Shown in pieces: positions 1-16,384 of a stretch of 64,000 nt of DNA (its first letter is position 1; each line of letters starts with the position of its first letter). Source of the stretch: Aquila chrysaetos chrysaetos (Eukaryota; Chordata; Aves; Accipitriformes; Accipitridae); assembly GCF_900496995.4 (NCBI RefSeq), contig NC_044012.1, positions 24,342,759 through 24,406,758 of the forward strand. The letters run 5' to 3'. Both the position numbers and the translations under genes were made by a program. Below the pieces are notes generated by a model. The model did not search any database and was not told the DNA's origin. It worked only from the letters and a program-made list of their open reading frames with translations.

Positions 1-659
1 GCTTGCCCGAGCGTGTGTCAGCCCCCCCCCAACAACCCCGTGTGTGGGGGGCAGGAGTGTGCCTGTATGTGCACGTGAGTGTGCAAGTGTGTGTGAGCAG
101 GCAGGAGGGGGTTCAGGCATGTCTGAGTGCGTACAAGCGTGTGCAAGGGTGTGCAGACGTGCATGTACGTGCACAAGCGTGTGCAGGGCAGAGGGTGACA
201 AGCCGGTGGCAGTGGGGGGACGAGAGCTGTCTGGGCGGGAGGGGACTCTGAGGCATCTCCGGGGCTGGGGTCCCCCCCAGCTGCGGTGTCCCCACCCCGG
301 TGTCCCCACCCTGGTGTCCCCACCCTGGTGTCCCCCAGCTCCAGTGTCCCCCCAAGCTCAGCCATTGCCTGGCTCTGGTGTCCCCCCACCTCCCCATCCC
401 CGGTGTCCCCATCCCCGGTGTCCCCTTCTCCCATGGCTCTGGTGCTCCCCATCCCCATGACCTCACCTCATGGCCCCCTGCCCACCCAGTGGGCACAGCG
501 GTGCCATGCCAGTGCCGTGCTGGTGCCGTGCCGGTGCCATGCTGGGCTGTGCCAGGGCGGCGGGCGCCTTCCTGCAAGGTGGGGCTGCGTCCCAGTTGCG
601 GCTTCTCCAGCACTCGCTGCCACTGTGGTTTCAGCAGCCCCCGGCGTCCGGCAGGGCCC

Positions 660-1345
660 ACCCTGCGCTGGGGCCATGGGGGGGACGCCCCGGGGGGCAC
701 CCATGGGCTCCCAAGGGGGACCTGAGCCCATAGGGGACGTTGGAGCCCATGGGGTGGCACGGGAGCCCGTAGGGGCCACGGGAGCCCTTGAGGGACACGT
801 GAGCCCATAGGGACCAGGTGAGCTGGTGGGGGGCACGTGAGCCTGTAAGTGATGTGGGGGTCCATAGGGGACACCGATGCCCATGGGGGACATGTGAGCC
901 CATGGAGTCCCGGTGAGAACATGGGTGGCAGACCTGGTCCCAGAGAGGACACGTGGTCCCATAGGATCTTCAGGAGCCCGTGGGGTGACATGGGAACCCG
1001 GGGGGACATGGGAGCCCACGGGGTGACGTGTGAGCCCATGGGGGATGTGAGCCTACAGGGGACACGTGAGCCCACAGCGGCCACGTGAGACCGTGTGGCA
1101 ACATGTGAGCCCGTCTGGGACACGCGGTCCCATGGCGGACACATGAGCATATAGAGGACAATGTGAACCCATAGGGGACACAGGAGCCCACGTGGGACCT
1201 GTGAGTCCCTGAGGGACACCTGAGGCCATAGGTGCCACATGAGCCCATAGGGGACACATGAGCCCAGGGAGAGCACGTGAGGACACAGCTGGCACACACG
1301 GTCCTATGGGTGCCACGTGAGCCCGGGGAGGGCTGTGAGCTGCCC
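660..1345. repeat. GC-rich minisatellite in RORC intron
   Basis: Degenerate tandem array of units about 20 bp long with the core GAGCCCATAGGGGACACGT, repeated roughly 30 times. It sits in the intron just before the first zinc-finger exon. Copies differ at several positions, so the array is not a recent expansion. The rest of 1-1401 is intron with a second, shorter run of GGTGTCCCCACCCT units (about 285-430); nothing coding was recognised there. Confidence 0.8.
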
Positions 1346-1349
1346 ATGA

Positions 1350-4744
<3,395 letters not shown>

Positions 4745-4894
4745 GCCCCCACCCCGGGTGCCCGGATGCCTGGGTCCTCGCCCTGCCCTACCCCTGCCTC
4801 CTGCCTGCCGCCGGCCGGGGGTGGCGGTGGATGCCGGCACCCGTGGGTGCTCCCACGGCCAGGGGGGCGCCCGCAGCTGGTAGGACTCTGGCAG

Positions 4895-5420
4895 GCGGAG
4901 GGGCTCCAGCACCCACGGAGGAGCTGACAGCCGGAGGAGCTCCGTCACCTGGAGGGGCTTCGGCACCCAGCGATGCTCCATCACCCATAGAGGATCCATC
5001 ACCCAGTGATGCTCAATCACGCGGTCATGGTCTGTCACCCAGTGGGGTTTTGTCACCTGGTGATGCTCTGTCACCCAGTGATGGTCTGTCACCCGGTGAT
5101 GCTCCGTCACCCGGTGATGCTCCATCACCCGGTGGGGCTTTGTCATCCAGTGATGTCCCGTCACCCAAAGATGCTCCATCACCCAGTGATGCTCTGTCAC
5201 CCAAAGAGGATCCATCAGTGAGTGATGCCACGTCACCCAGCAGGGTTTTGTCACCCAGCGAGGCTGCGTCACCCGGAGGGGCTCCATCACCTCAGGAGGA
5301 TCTGCCGCCCGGCTGGGCTCCGTCGCACGGCGGCACTCCATCACCCAGTGATGTCCCGTCACCCGGGGAGGCTCCGTCACCTGTGGGTGCCCTGACCGGG
5401 GCCACCCTGTCACCGGGGGT
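4895..5420. repeat. 18-bp minisatellite in RORC 3' UTR
   Basis: About 28 head-to-tail copies of an 18-bp unit of the form TGATGCTCCGTCACCCGG, with common variants (TGATGCTCTGTCACCCAG, TGGGGTTTTGTCACCTGG). The unit is a multiple of three and lacks stops in one frame of each strand, so long open frames cross it on both strands. The + frame that crosses it is not the RORC frame. Confidence 0.85.
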
Positions 5421-5638
5421 GCCCCCACCCCGCCGAGCAGTTCGGGGTCCCCGGGGCCGCGATGGGTGCTGAGCCCCACCCGCGACGGGGGACGGGCGCA
5501 GGCACCCCCGGGACTCTCCCACGGGTGCAGGCTCCTGCCTGTGCAGACACGCGTGGCCCCCCCCGCCCCGGGTGGCCCGGCGGGGTGACGGGGGAGGGGG
5601 GGGTGAGGGCGCGGGGGGCCGCGGCTGTACCGAGGTGG

Positions 5639-5644
5639 AATAAA
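5639..5644 (+). terminator. RORC: RORC polyadenylation signal AATAAA
   Basis: Canonical AATAAA followed by a GT/G-rich stretch, 0.9 kb after the RORC stop codon. It is the only AATAAA between RORC and the TDRKH promoter. Confidence 0.75.
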
Positions 5645-5749
5645 GGCTTTTTGGGGGACGGCGAGTCCGTGGGCTCCGTCACGGGGGGAACGGGGGCGCG
5701 CAGGGTGACACCAGGTGGGACGGACAGGGCGCGAGCCCCGAGACCCCGC

Positions 5750-6182
5750 GGGGCATTGTGGGACAGGGTAGAGCCCCCCCGCCCTTAGGGACCCCCCCGC
5801 CCGTCACTCACGGCTCGGGGCGGGTCGGAGCCACCCCCTCCTTTGCTGCTCGCTGATTGGCTTCAACCGTCCACCGCGTGGCGCGGATTGGCCGCTTTAT
5901 TCCCAGGCTGGTGCTGTGGCCCGCCCCCTCACCTCTCTCCTGCCTCCTCTAGGAGGCCGTCCGGGGATTGGCCACCGCCCCTCCTACGGCGATTGGTGGG
6001 GCGGGGAGAGCGGCGCTATGATTGGAGAGGGGAGGGAGGGGGCGGGGCTAGCGGCGGCTGGGCGCGTGAGGCGGTGGCGGCTCGAGGGGCGGTGGGCGCG
6101 TGGGGACCGGGGCGAAGTTGGGCCCGGGGTCCCGGTCGGAGCTGGTACCCGGGGGCTGCACCGCCGGGACCGGGCTCCCCAG
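5750..6182 (+). promoter_or_regulatory. TDRKH: TDRKH promoter with five CCAAT boxes and 5' UTR exon
   Basis: GC-rich CpG-island promoter between RORC and TDRKH. Five inverted CCAAT boxes (ATTGG) start at 5856, 5887, 5967, 5992 and 6021, the pattern of NF-Y-driven TATA-less promoters. A likely non-coding first exon ends at 6182 (CCCCAG then GTAGGT) and would splice to 6485. The transcription start is not visible; it probably lies between 6030 and 6130. Confidence 0.6.
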
Positions 6183-6496
6183 GTAGGTTGAGGCCGCCCC
6201 GGGAGGCCGGCGGGATCGGGGGGCTCGGTGCTCCCCCGCTGCGGCGGCTCCCCTCCTGGGACGCCGGGAGCTTCGGCCGGTACCGGCGGGACCGGGGCTT
6301 AGGCGGGCTCAGGCCTGAGCGCCTGCTCCGCGGGTGGCCGAGCCCTCTGCAGCGGGTGCGTGGGTGGGAGGGGGCCTTAGTGTGCGGGGAGGGGAGGGGG
6401 GGGAGGGCTCGGCCTGGGCCCCCTCCCCCCCCACCCGGGGCCCTGGCTGGGGGGAGGCTCCCGGTAAAACCTCTCCTTCCTCAGGCCGTGGGGAAG

Positions 6497-9400
6497 ATGA
6501 CGGCGGCGCGGGGTTACTGGAACAGCCTGACTCCCCTGCAGAAAGTGGCGGTGGTCCTGGGGATCCCGGCCAGCGCCACTGTCCTCTACATCCTGTACCG
6601 CAGGTACCAGGAGAGCCGAGGTGGGTGTTGCAGCCCCTGTGCCGTTCCCACGTGTGGGCTTGAGCGTTCAGCCGCCTTCCCCCCGGACCCCGACCTCCCC
6701 TTGCCTTCCCCAAACGTGCTGAGGTGCTCGGGAACAACCCTGGGGCTTTCAGAGCTGCTTTGGGCCCCTTCCCGGGGGACGGGGAGGCTGTTGGAGTAGC
6801 TTTGCCAGTTCTGAATTTCCCTCGTGCTGTTTATAACCCCCCCGGGGGTTTTCCTCCCCCCACCATGGGAACCCGCTGCCGTCACTCTGCCGCTTTCCCC
6901 TCAGAGGAGCGGCTGACCTTTGTGGGAGATGAGGAGCTGGAAATCCAGATGCGAGTACCCCGGGCAGCCATGAAATCCATCATCGGCCGGAAGGGAGCCA
7001 CAATCAAAAAGGTAAGCCATGCCAGAGGCTTGTGGAGGTGACAGGGAAAGGCCAAGTTTACTGGGAGCCCCAGTAAATGGCAGACGGTGGGGCTGGATCC
7101 CCCCACCCTGTGCCCACAGCTAAGCCAAGAGACGGGGGCTCGCATCGAGGTGGAGACAGAGGACGAGGGTGAGGAGACAGTGCTGCTGATCTCAGGCTCC
7201 CCCAGCCAAGTCTGCCGGGCGAAAGCTACCGTCCACCAGATTGTGATGGAGAGCACCCTGGTGTCGGAGCAGCTCTGCGTGCCCCAGAGAGCCGTCGGCA
7301 GGATTATCGGTACCTCCCAACGCCCCAGGGAGGCAGGGGACAGCGGGAGGTGTCCCCAATTTACCCACCGGGTGTCTGTGGTGGCACAATTGCTGTTGAA
7401 AGGCCTGACGGCGCGAGCATGTCGGGGCAGTCTGTGGGATGGAGGGTGGCTCCTGCTCTGAGTCTGCTCTGCCTCAGTTTCCCGGGGCGCTCTCTCCCAC
7501 AGGCCGGGGCGGCGAGACAGTGCGGGGCATCTGCCGCAGCTCAGGGGCCAAAGTGCTCTGCGAGCACGAGGCTGACGCCGGCCTGGCCCCAGTCAGGGTC
7601 ATCCAGCTTTCGGGGACGCGGAAGGAGGTGGCAGCCGCCAAGGTGAGCGGGAGGCAGCGGGGCTGGGGGATGGCTTGGCCCCCCAGCCCAACGCTCTCCT
7701 TTTTCCCCCCAAGGAACTCATCATGAAGAAGCTGATGGAAGACGACGTCTTCCGGAAGGAGCTGGCCCAATCAACGGCGATGCGGTGCCAGCGCAAGCAG
7801 CCTCTGGGCAGCCGGCGGGAGCAGGAGCTGCTCCCTGCCAGGACACTGGAGCACAGGGAAGAGGACGGGGGCTCGTCCTGGGCTGAAGGCTCGCTCCTGG
7901 GCCAGGCTGCCTTTGAGGAGGTGGAGGAGCTGGAGGATGAGAGCGAGGAGTTGAAGGAGCTGGCGGCAGGGCCTGACACAGCAGTACCGAAATTTGAAGG
8001 TGAGAGAAGCGTTTGTGTCGTCCCCAAGGGCATAATAGGAAAACTGTGCTGCGGAGAATGTAATTTCCTCGGGTCCCCTGGGAACCTGCGGAGCATCAGG
8101 AGCCATTTTAACGGCGCTGGGTCACCCCGGGCTGCCTCCAGCTTTGTCCCCCAGACTCTCTCCCTCCGTCCCTGCGCTGGATGCTGACGTGGCCAGAGCC
8201 CAGGCCGGGCCGGATGGCTCAGCTGCCTCCCAGGCTTTTGCTGTTGTCCTTTGTCCCATGGATGGCCTGAGATGGGTCTCTGCAAGTGGGATCTGCGGGT
8301 CGGCTTCTGCTCTCGCCTCGTCTTGCATTATCCCCGTCTCTGTGGGGGGCTGGGGGTCCCCTCCGCTGCCCCATCTGGCTCTCACCGGGGCTCCCCGCGC
8401 CTCTCCCATAGTTCCCAGTCCCGATTTCAGCTTCCACGCTGATGAGCACCTGGAAGTTTATGTCTCAGCCGCGGAAAACCCCAGCCACTTCTGGATTCAG
8501 ATCATCGGCCAGCGGAGCCTGCAGCTGGACAAACTGACCACCGAGATGCGGCAGTACTACCGGAGCAGTGGCCACGCGGTAAGACCCCACGGGGCGCCAG
8601 CCTTGTGTTGTCCCCCCCCCCCCCCCCTCAGCTCCCCTCACCTGTCCCAGGGAGGTCACCCACTCTGTCCCCCCCACCCTGCCCCCCCCAGGCAGAGCTC
8701 TCGACCGTCCAAGCAGGGGACATCGTGGCTGCTCCCTACATGGATGGCAGTGACTGGTACCGAGCCCGCATCCTGGGCACGCTGGAGAATGGCAACTTTG
8801 ACCTTTACTATGTGGATTTTGGGGACAATGGAGAGGCCCCCCGTGAGGCGCTGCGAGCCCTGCGGTGAGCGCGGGCTATCACCTGGGGAGGGGCTGACAG
8901 GGAGGGTGGGTGTGAGTGTGGGGACAACAACAGGGCTGTGGTTGAACGTCCCCAGGGAACCCAATGGCGTGGCGAGGGCTCGCGCCTGCATTGCTGGAGG
9001 AATTGGCCGGGGCCGTTCGGTGTTTTTGTGAAGCAGTCACAGTGGGAAGAGCTGCAGGAAATCCTCGGGGAGCCGGGCTTGCGGCCAAGGCGGGCTGTCC
9101 TTGCCAGGAGAGCCAGCAGCTCTGGCAGCGCAGTGTCACGGTGGCTTTCTCTCCTTGCCAGGAGTGACTTCCTGAGCCTGCCCTTCCAGGCCATCGAGTG
9201 CAGCCTGGCCGGGATCCTGCCCACCGGTGAGTGGGGAAGGAGCGCTGGGGTGAGGCAGGGGGCCGGATCCAGCCATGTCCCTTCCCTGCAGGCATCGGCC
9301 GCTTCTCAACCGGGCTCTGCTCACCTGGTTCACCCGCTCCCGCAGGGGCCGAGTGGGAAGAGGCAGCCCTGGATGCCTTTGACCGGCTCACCTACTGTGC

Positions 9401-10156
9401 CATGTGGAAACCGCTGCTGGCAAAGATTTCCAGCTATGTCCCCTCCGGGCTCAGTGCCCGGCCCAACGTCCGGCTCTACGGCCTCCACCACGGGGAGGTG
9501 AGCCCCCGCCGTGCCCCAGCCCTCCTGCTCTGTCCCCACTCTCCTGTGCTGCCGGCTCTTCAGCCCTGTCTCCTTCCGGCACAGAACCTTGACGTGGGAG
9601 CGGAGCTGGTGCGGCTGGGCTACGCCATCCCCTGTCCCCAGGAGGAAGAAGAGGAGGGTACCAGGCCGCTGAAGGAAGCCACGGCCAAGACGCCGGTGAG
9701 TGGACACAGGACCAGGGTGGGCAGCCGGTTCTCCCACCCGGCCCCCTTGGCAGGAGCTGGCACCAGACCCCCTGGGGCCGGCCTGCCTCCCCCAGCGCCG
9801 GGCCAGCTCCTTGCTGCCCTGAGGCCATGCTGGTGGTTGCCGGCGCTGGTTAACCTGGTTCTTCCTGGCACAGGAGAACATCACCTGTGGCTCCCTCGCC
9901 AGCCTCACCTCAGAGCCCCTGACCTCTCCAGCTGTGACCCCCCCGGCCCCAGCTGGCCTCAGCCCTTCGGGTAAGCCCGGGCAGCCCCCTCAGGCTGGAA
10001 TGGGCCCAGTTACCCCAGCAACTTGCCTTCCGGGGCCTCCCCGGCCTCCGGCACCGAATTCGGCCCCCGGGGCTCCCCCCCTGCCCCCCCCTCTCTGCAG
10101 ACAACGCCTCCAGCAGCAGTGAGGACTTCCGCGTGATGGAGGGCAGCGCCCAGTGA
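6497..10156 (+). CDS. TDRKH: TDRKH (TDRD2), tudor and KH domain protein
   Basis: piRNA-pathway scaffold on the mitochondrial outer surface; in mammals and flies it holds PIWI proteins for piRNA 3' trimming. Twelve coding exons: 6497-6620, 6905-7011, 7120-7309, 7503-7642, 7714-7999, 8412-8578, 8692-8864, 9162-9226, 9346-9497, 9585-9695, 9874-9970, 10101-10156. Phases chain cleanly to 555 residues (human about 561). An N-terminal membrane anchor (VAVVLGIPASATVLYILY) is followed by KH1 with GxxG loop GRKG, KH2 with loop GRGG, an acidic linker, and an extended Tudor domain (HFWIQIIGQRSLQLDKL, SDWYRARILGTLENG, DLYYVDFGDNG). The ATG was chosen because it directly precedes the anchor, as in the mammalian protein. 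The C-terminal tail is poorly conserved. Its CpG promoter follows RORC directly. Confidence 0.96.
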
Positions 10157-10356
10157 CACCGATGCTGCACAGGCTGGCCCTGGGGAGCCTCCCCCCGGCT
10201 GGGCTGGGCCCAGCGGGAAGGGGAGACACCCCGCCCCCCCCAACTCCCTTTTCCTCCCCCTTTGACGTTAAAACGGTTCCCCGGTGCCCCTGACCCCCCT
10301 CCCCGGGGGTAAGGGGGTCCCCTCTCTGCTGCAGGGTGGGGAGGCTGCGTGGCACC

Positions 10357-10362
10357 AATAAA
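10357..10362 (+). terminator. TDRKH: TDRKH polyadenylation signal AATAAA
   Basis: AATAAA about 200 bp after the TDRKH stop codon, giving a short 3' UTR (10157 to about 10380) directly before the MRPL9 promoter region. Confidence 0.8.
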
Positions 10363-10539
10363 ACAGAACGTTTCGAAGCTCTCTGCCTGCTCGGGCGTTG
10401 GTGAACGGGGACCAGCCAGGGGACAACCGGCACCGGGGGCAGCCCCCGGTTTGGGGGGGGGGGGGGGCGTTCCCTCGTTTCGGGGGAAAGCAGGGGCTGC
10501 CGGGCTGGGGTACACGGCGGGGGAACGGGGGCCCGGGGA

Positions 10540-10822
10540 GCGGTGGGCAGTCGGGGGTGCTGGGGCGCAGGCGCGCGGCGCGCAGCCCCCGGTGGGGTCC
10601 TTGGGCACCGGCGACCAGCCCCGGTGGGACCCTACTGCGCAGGCGCGCTGTGGGCAACTCTGCGGGGGGGGGGGGGGGGGGTCTCTGGGCGCAGGCGCGC
10701 AACGGGCAGTCCCTAGCGGGAGGTCCCGTGGCGCAGGCGCGTGGTGGGGCAGCCCCCGGCGGGGTCCTCGGGCGCAGGCGTGGGGTCCTCGGGCGGCGCC
10801 GGGGAGCGGGGAGGGGGCGGTC
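10540..10822 (+). promoter_or_regulatory. MRPL9: MRPL9 promoter with five NRF1-type motifs
   Basis: CpG-rich segment between the TDRKH poly(A) site and the MRPL9 start codon. The core GCGCAGGCGC (or GCGCAGGCGT) occurs at 10565, 10637, 10689, 10731 and 10772; the 10636-10646 copy is the full TGCGCAGGCGC. This matches the palindromic NRF1 recognition motif. The flanks of the copies resemble each other, so they look like a degenerate tandem array. A G homopolymer lies at about 10664-10681. Confidence 0.6.
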
Positions 10823-14261
<3,439 letters not shown>

Positions 14262-14392
14262 GCCCGGGGTGGGGGCCCCACCAGCCCCCCCGGACCCCAG
14301 TTTGCTACTGGTAGGCACTGGGGGAACGGGGCGGGGGTTCCCTGATCTGTTACACACACCCCACTCCCCCCCCTTGCTGGCTGCTGGTACTG

Positions 14393-14398
14393 AATAAA
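14393..14398 (+). terminator. MRPL9: MRPL9 polyadenylation signal AATAAA
   Basis: AATAAA 130 bp after the MRPL9 stop. The RIIAD1 stop codon on the other strand is at 14653, so the two genes end about 250 bp apart. No AATAAA was found on the - strand for RIIAD1 in this gap. Confidence 0.8.
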
Positions 14399-14652
14399 GG
14401 GCTTGATGGGGTTTGGAGCGGGGTGGGGGGGGGGTCTGCTCCTGGGGCGGGGGTGGGACATGGCAGGGGGCGGGGGCAGCTCCCCGGGGACCCCATGTAA
14501 CCCCCCCCCGCCGTGTGCAGCCTCCCTCCCAGTGGCACCTTCTCCTGCCCCCCCTGCCCCGAGAGCACTGGTAGGGAATGGTGACACCACAGCAGCACAG
14601 GGTGTGGGGTCTCACTGCCTGTAATTGGAGCGAGACCCCGCTGTCCCCCCCC

Positions 14653-15307
14653 TCAGGGCACTGCTCCTGGCCTCCCCAGCTCCTCCTGGATCCGGCCTGG
14701 CAGCTCTGGCTGGGTGAAGTACGCTGTGGGGGGGTGGGCAGAGGGGTGAGTGGGAGGCCGGACCCCCTCCCTGCTCTGCCCGCCCCTCCCCCCCCCCAGT
14801 GCTTCCCCCCCCTCACCTGCGGCGAACTCCAGGACGTCGTCAGGTCGCCGGAGCAGCAGCTCCCTGCAAGGGGGGGGCACAGGGGTTTGGGGCCGTTTTC
14901 GTGTGGTTTCCCGCAACAGAAAATGGCAATTTTTTTTTTTTTTTAAAGACGAATTAAGGTGTTTTTGTGAAATTTCTCGGGGGTTGTGGGGGGGCCGTGT
15001 CCCACCTGAGGAAGCCCCGCAGCAGCAGCCGGACGGCCGGCCGGGCCCGCAGGTACCGCTGGCTGCTCAGGCAGAGCATGGTCTGCGGGGGGAGGGGGTC
15101 TGTTAGCGGGGTGGGGGAGGAGGGGGCGGGCGGGCGGCCCCCGCAGGACCCCCTCCAACCCCCCGCAGCACGGCGGGGCGTCGCCCAGAGCTGCACACCC
15201 ACGGCGGGGGGGTGTACCCCCGTGGGTGCGTGTACCGGTTCCACACACGCCTCCCACCCCCTCCCCGGCACCTGGTGGGGACGCGGCGATGATTGCGGCG
15301 ACGCCAT
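14653..15307 (-). CDS. RIIAD1: RIIAD1, RIIa-domain-containing protein 1
   Basis: Small protein with one PKA regulatory-subunit RIIa-like dimerisation/docking domain; relatives bind A-kinase anchoring proteins, often in cilia or sperm tails. Four - strand exons in transcript order: 15307-15272, 15082-15006, 14863-14817, 14723-14653. Phases chain to 76 residues (human about 92). Recognisable parts are SSQRYLRARPAVRLLLRGFL, RRPDDVLEFAA and YFTQPELPGRIQEEL, which follow the human order EKYLR..., KRPDNILEFAADYF, TDPRLPNKI. The N-terminal 12 residues before the RIIa helix are much shorter than in mammals. The ATG is the first in frame within the exon that ends with a good donor (CAG then GTGCCG). 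It is divergent from CELF3 and convergent with MRPL9. Confidence 0.85.
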
Positions 15308-15330
15308 GTTGGCTGCGCCCGGAGCGGCCC

Positions 15331-15344
15331 GTCACCATGGCAAC
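15331..15344 (-). promoter_or_regulatory. RIIAD1: RFX X-box, GTCACCATGGCAAC
   Basis: Fits the X-box consensus GTNRCC-(0-3 nt)-RGYAAC at every constrained position. It lies 24 bp upstream of the RIIAD1 start codon, the position expected for an RFX-driven ciliary gene promoter. Confidence 0.6.
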
Positions 15345-15385
15345 GGCGGGGAGGCGGGCGGGGCTGTGTGCGGCGGCTCCTGGCG

Positions 15386-15406
15386 ATCAGCACCGGGGAC
15401 AGCGCC
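15386..15406 (+). promoter_or_regulatory. CELF3: RE1/NRSE element (REST binding site)
   Basis: The left half TCAGCACC and right half GGACAGCGCC are both exact matches to the canonical 21-bp RE1, with the standard two-base spacing (GG). REST represses neuronal genes in non-neural cells, and CELF3 is a neuron-restricted gene about 1 kb downstream. Confidence 0.75.
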
Positions 15407-15555
15407 GGGCGGGGCGGGGCACGCGGGTTCCCGCCACCCACTTCCATCCACCACCATCACCCGCGTGCGCGCGCGCGCACAGGCACCCACCCGGGCTGCG
15501 CGCGCTCCCCGTGTGCGGACACGGACGCGCGTGCGCGTACAACCGGCCCGTCTGC

Positions 15556-15643
15556 ACACACTCACACACACATACATACGCACACACACATCACACACAC
15601 ATACACACACCCGGACCGCCCCCCCCCCCCCCCCCCCCCCCCC
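15556..15643. repeat. (CA)n microsatellite followed by C homopolymer
   Basis: Imperfect CA repeats (15556-15611) running into a pure C tract of roughly 28 bases. It lies within the RIIAD1-CELF3 intergenic segment. Its length is likely unreliable in any assembly. Confidence 0.9.
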
Positions 15644-16384
15644 GGCGGTGCCGGTGCCCGGTAGCCGGGACACGGTCCCGGTCCCCAGTCCCGGTCCCCA
15701 GGTCCCGGTGTTCTCGCCGGTACCCGGTGCCGCTCTGACATCAGCACCGGGCGGGGCGGGGCGGTCCCGGCCGGGGAAGAAGAGCGGCGAGGGGGGTCGG
15801 GCCCGTCCGGACCCGGACCCCGGTGCCGGTGCCGGGGCGCAGCGGGCGCGGGGCTCCCGCCGTCGCCGGGGCTCTTGGGGAGCGCGGCCGCCATGGGCCG
15901 GGCCGGGCGCTGAGCCTCCCCCTCCGCCCCCGCCCTCGCCTCTCCGGTACCGGGACCGGGCCCCCCGCCGCCTCCCCGCCTCCGGGGGCACCGGGGCGGC
16001 GAGCGGGCGGTACCGGCAGGCCGGGCGCTGACGGCAGCCGCCGGGATCCGGGGGGGCCGCCGCACGGGAGGCCCCATCGGGAAACCGCCGGGACCTACCG
16101 GGAGCGCCGGGAGCGCCGCCCCCCGGGCAGAGCTGCCCCCGCCCCGCCGCGCCCCGTCCCCCGGAGCCGAGCCGAGCCCCGGGGCCGCCTCGTCCTTTGT
16201 GTGCGCCGCGGCCGGGCCGGCACCGGGCGACCGGGGTACCGGGGCGACCGGGGCATCGGCAGCCGCCACCGGGGGAGCCGAGCCCGGGCGGCGGGAGCGG
16301 CACCGGCGACCGCCCCGGCGATAGCGGGAGCCGCGCCGAGCGCCGGGAGCGGCCCCGGGGCCCGGCCCCCTCCCCGGCGGCCCC

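Larger units (their letters stand above)
4745..5665 (+). other. RORC: RORC 3' UTR
   Basis: Sequence from the RORC stop codon to just past the AATAAA signal. More than half of it is an 18-bp tandem array (4895-5420). No conserved coding sequence was recognised; the long open frames here are by-products of the array. Confidence 0.7.
15308..16384. promoter_or_regulatory. Divergent RIIAD1-CELF3 promoter CpG island
   Basis: 1.08 kb between the RIIAD1 start codon (-) and the CELF3 start codon (+). It is CpG-dense throughout and lacks an evident TATA box. It contains an RFX-type X-box (15331-15344), an RE1/NRSE element (15386-15406), a second RE1 left half-site TCAGCACC (15741-15748), a (CA)n stretch and a run of C. 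The 3' part (about 15700-16384) is presumably the CELF3 5' UTR. Confidence 0.7.

Noticed and set aside
5865-5875. MYB-type site TTCAACCGTCC in the TDRKH promoter
   Set aside because: A-MYB control of piRNA genes makes it tempting, but the core does not fit YAAC(G/T)G.
5843-6799. 318-codon open frame over the TDRKH promoter and exon 2
   Set aside because: CpG-island translation; the TDRKH frame and its 6485 splice acceptor explain the conserved part.
7468-7485. TGCCTCAGTTTCCC as a MIR fragment (also near 3790)
   Set aside because: Only about 14 bases match, embedded in pyrimidine-rich intron ends; too short to support an element.
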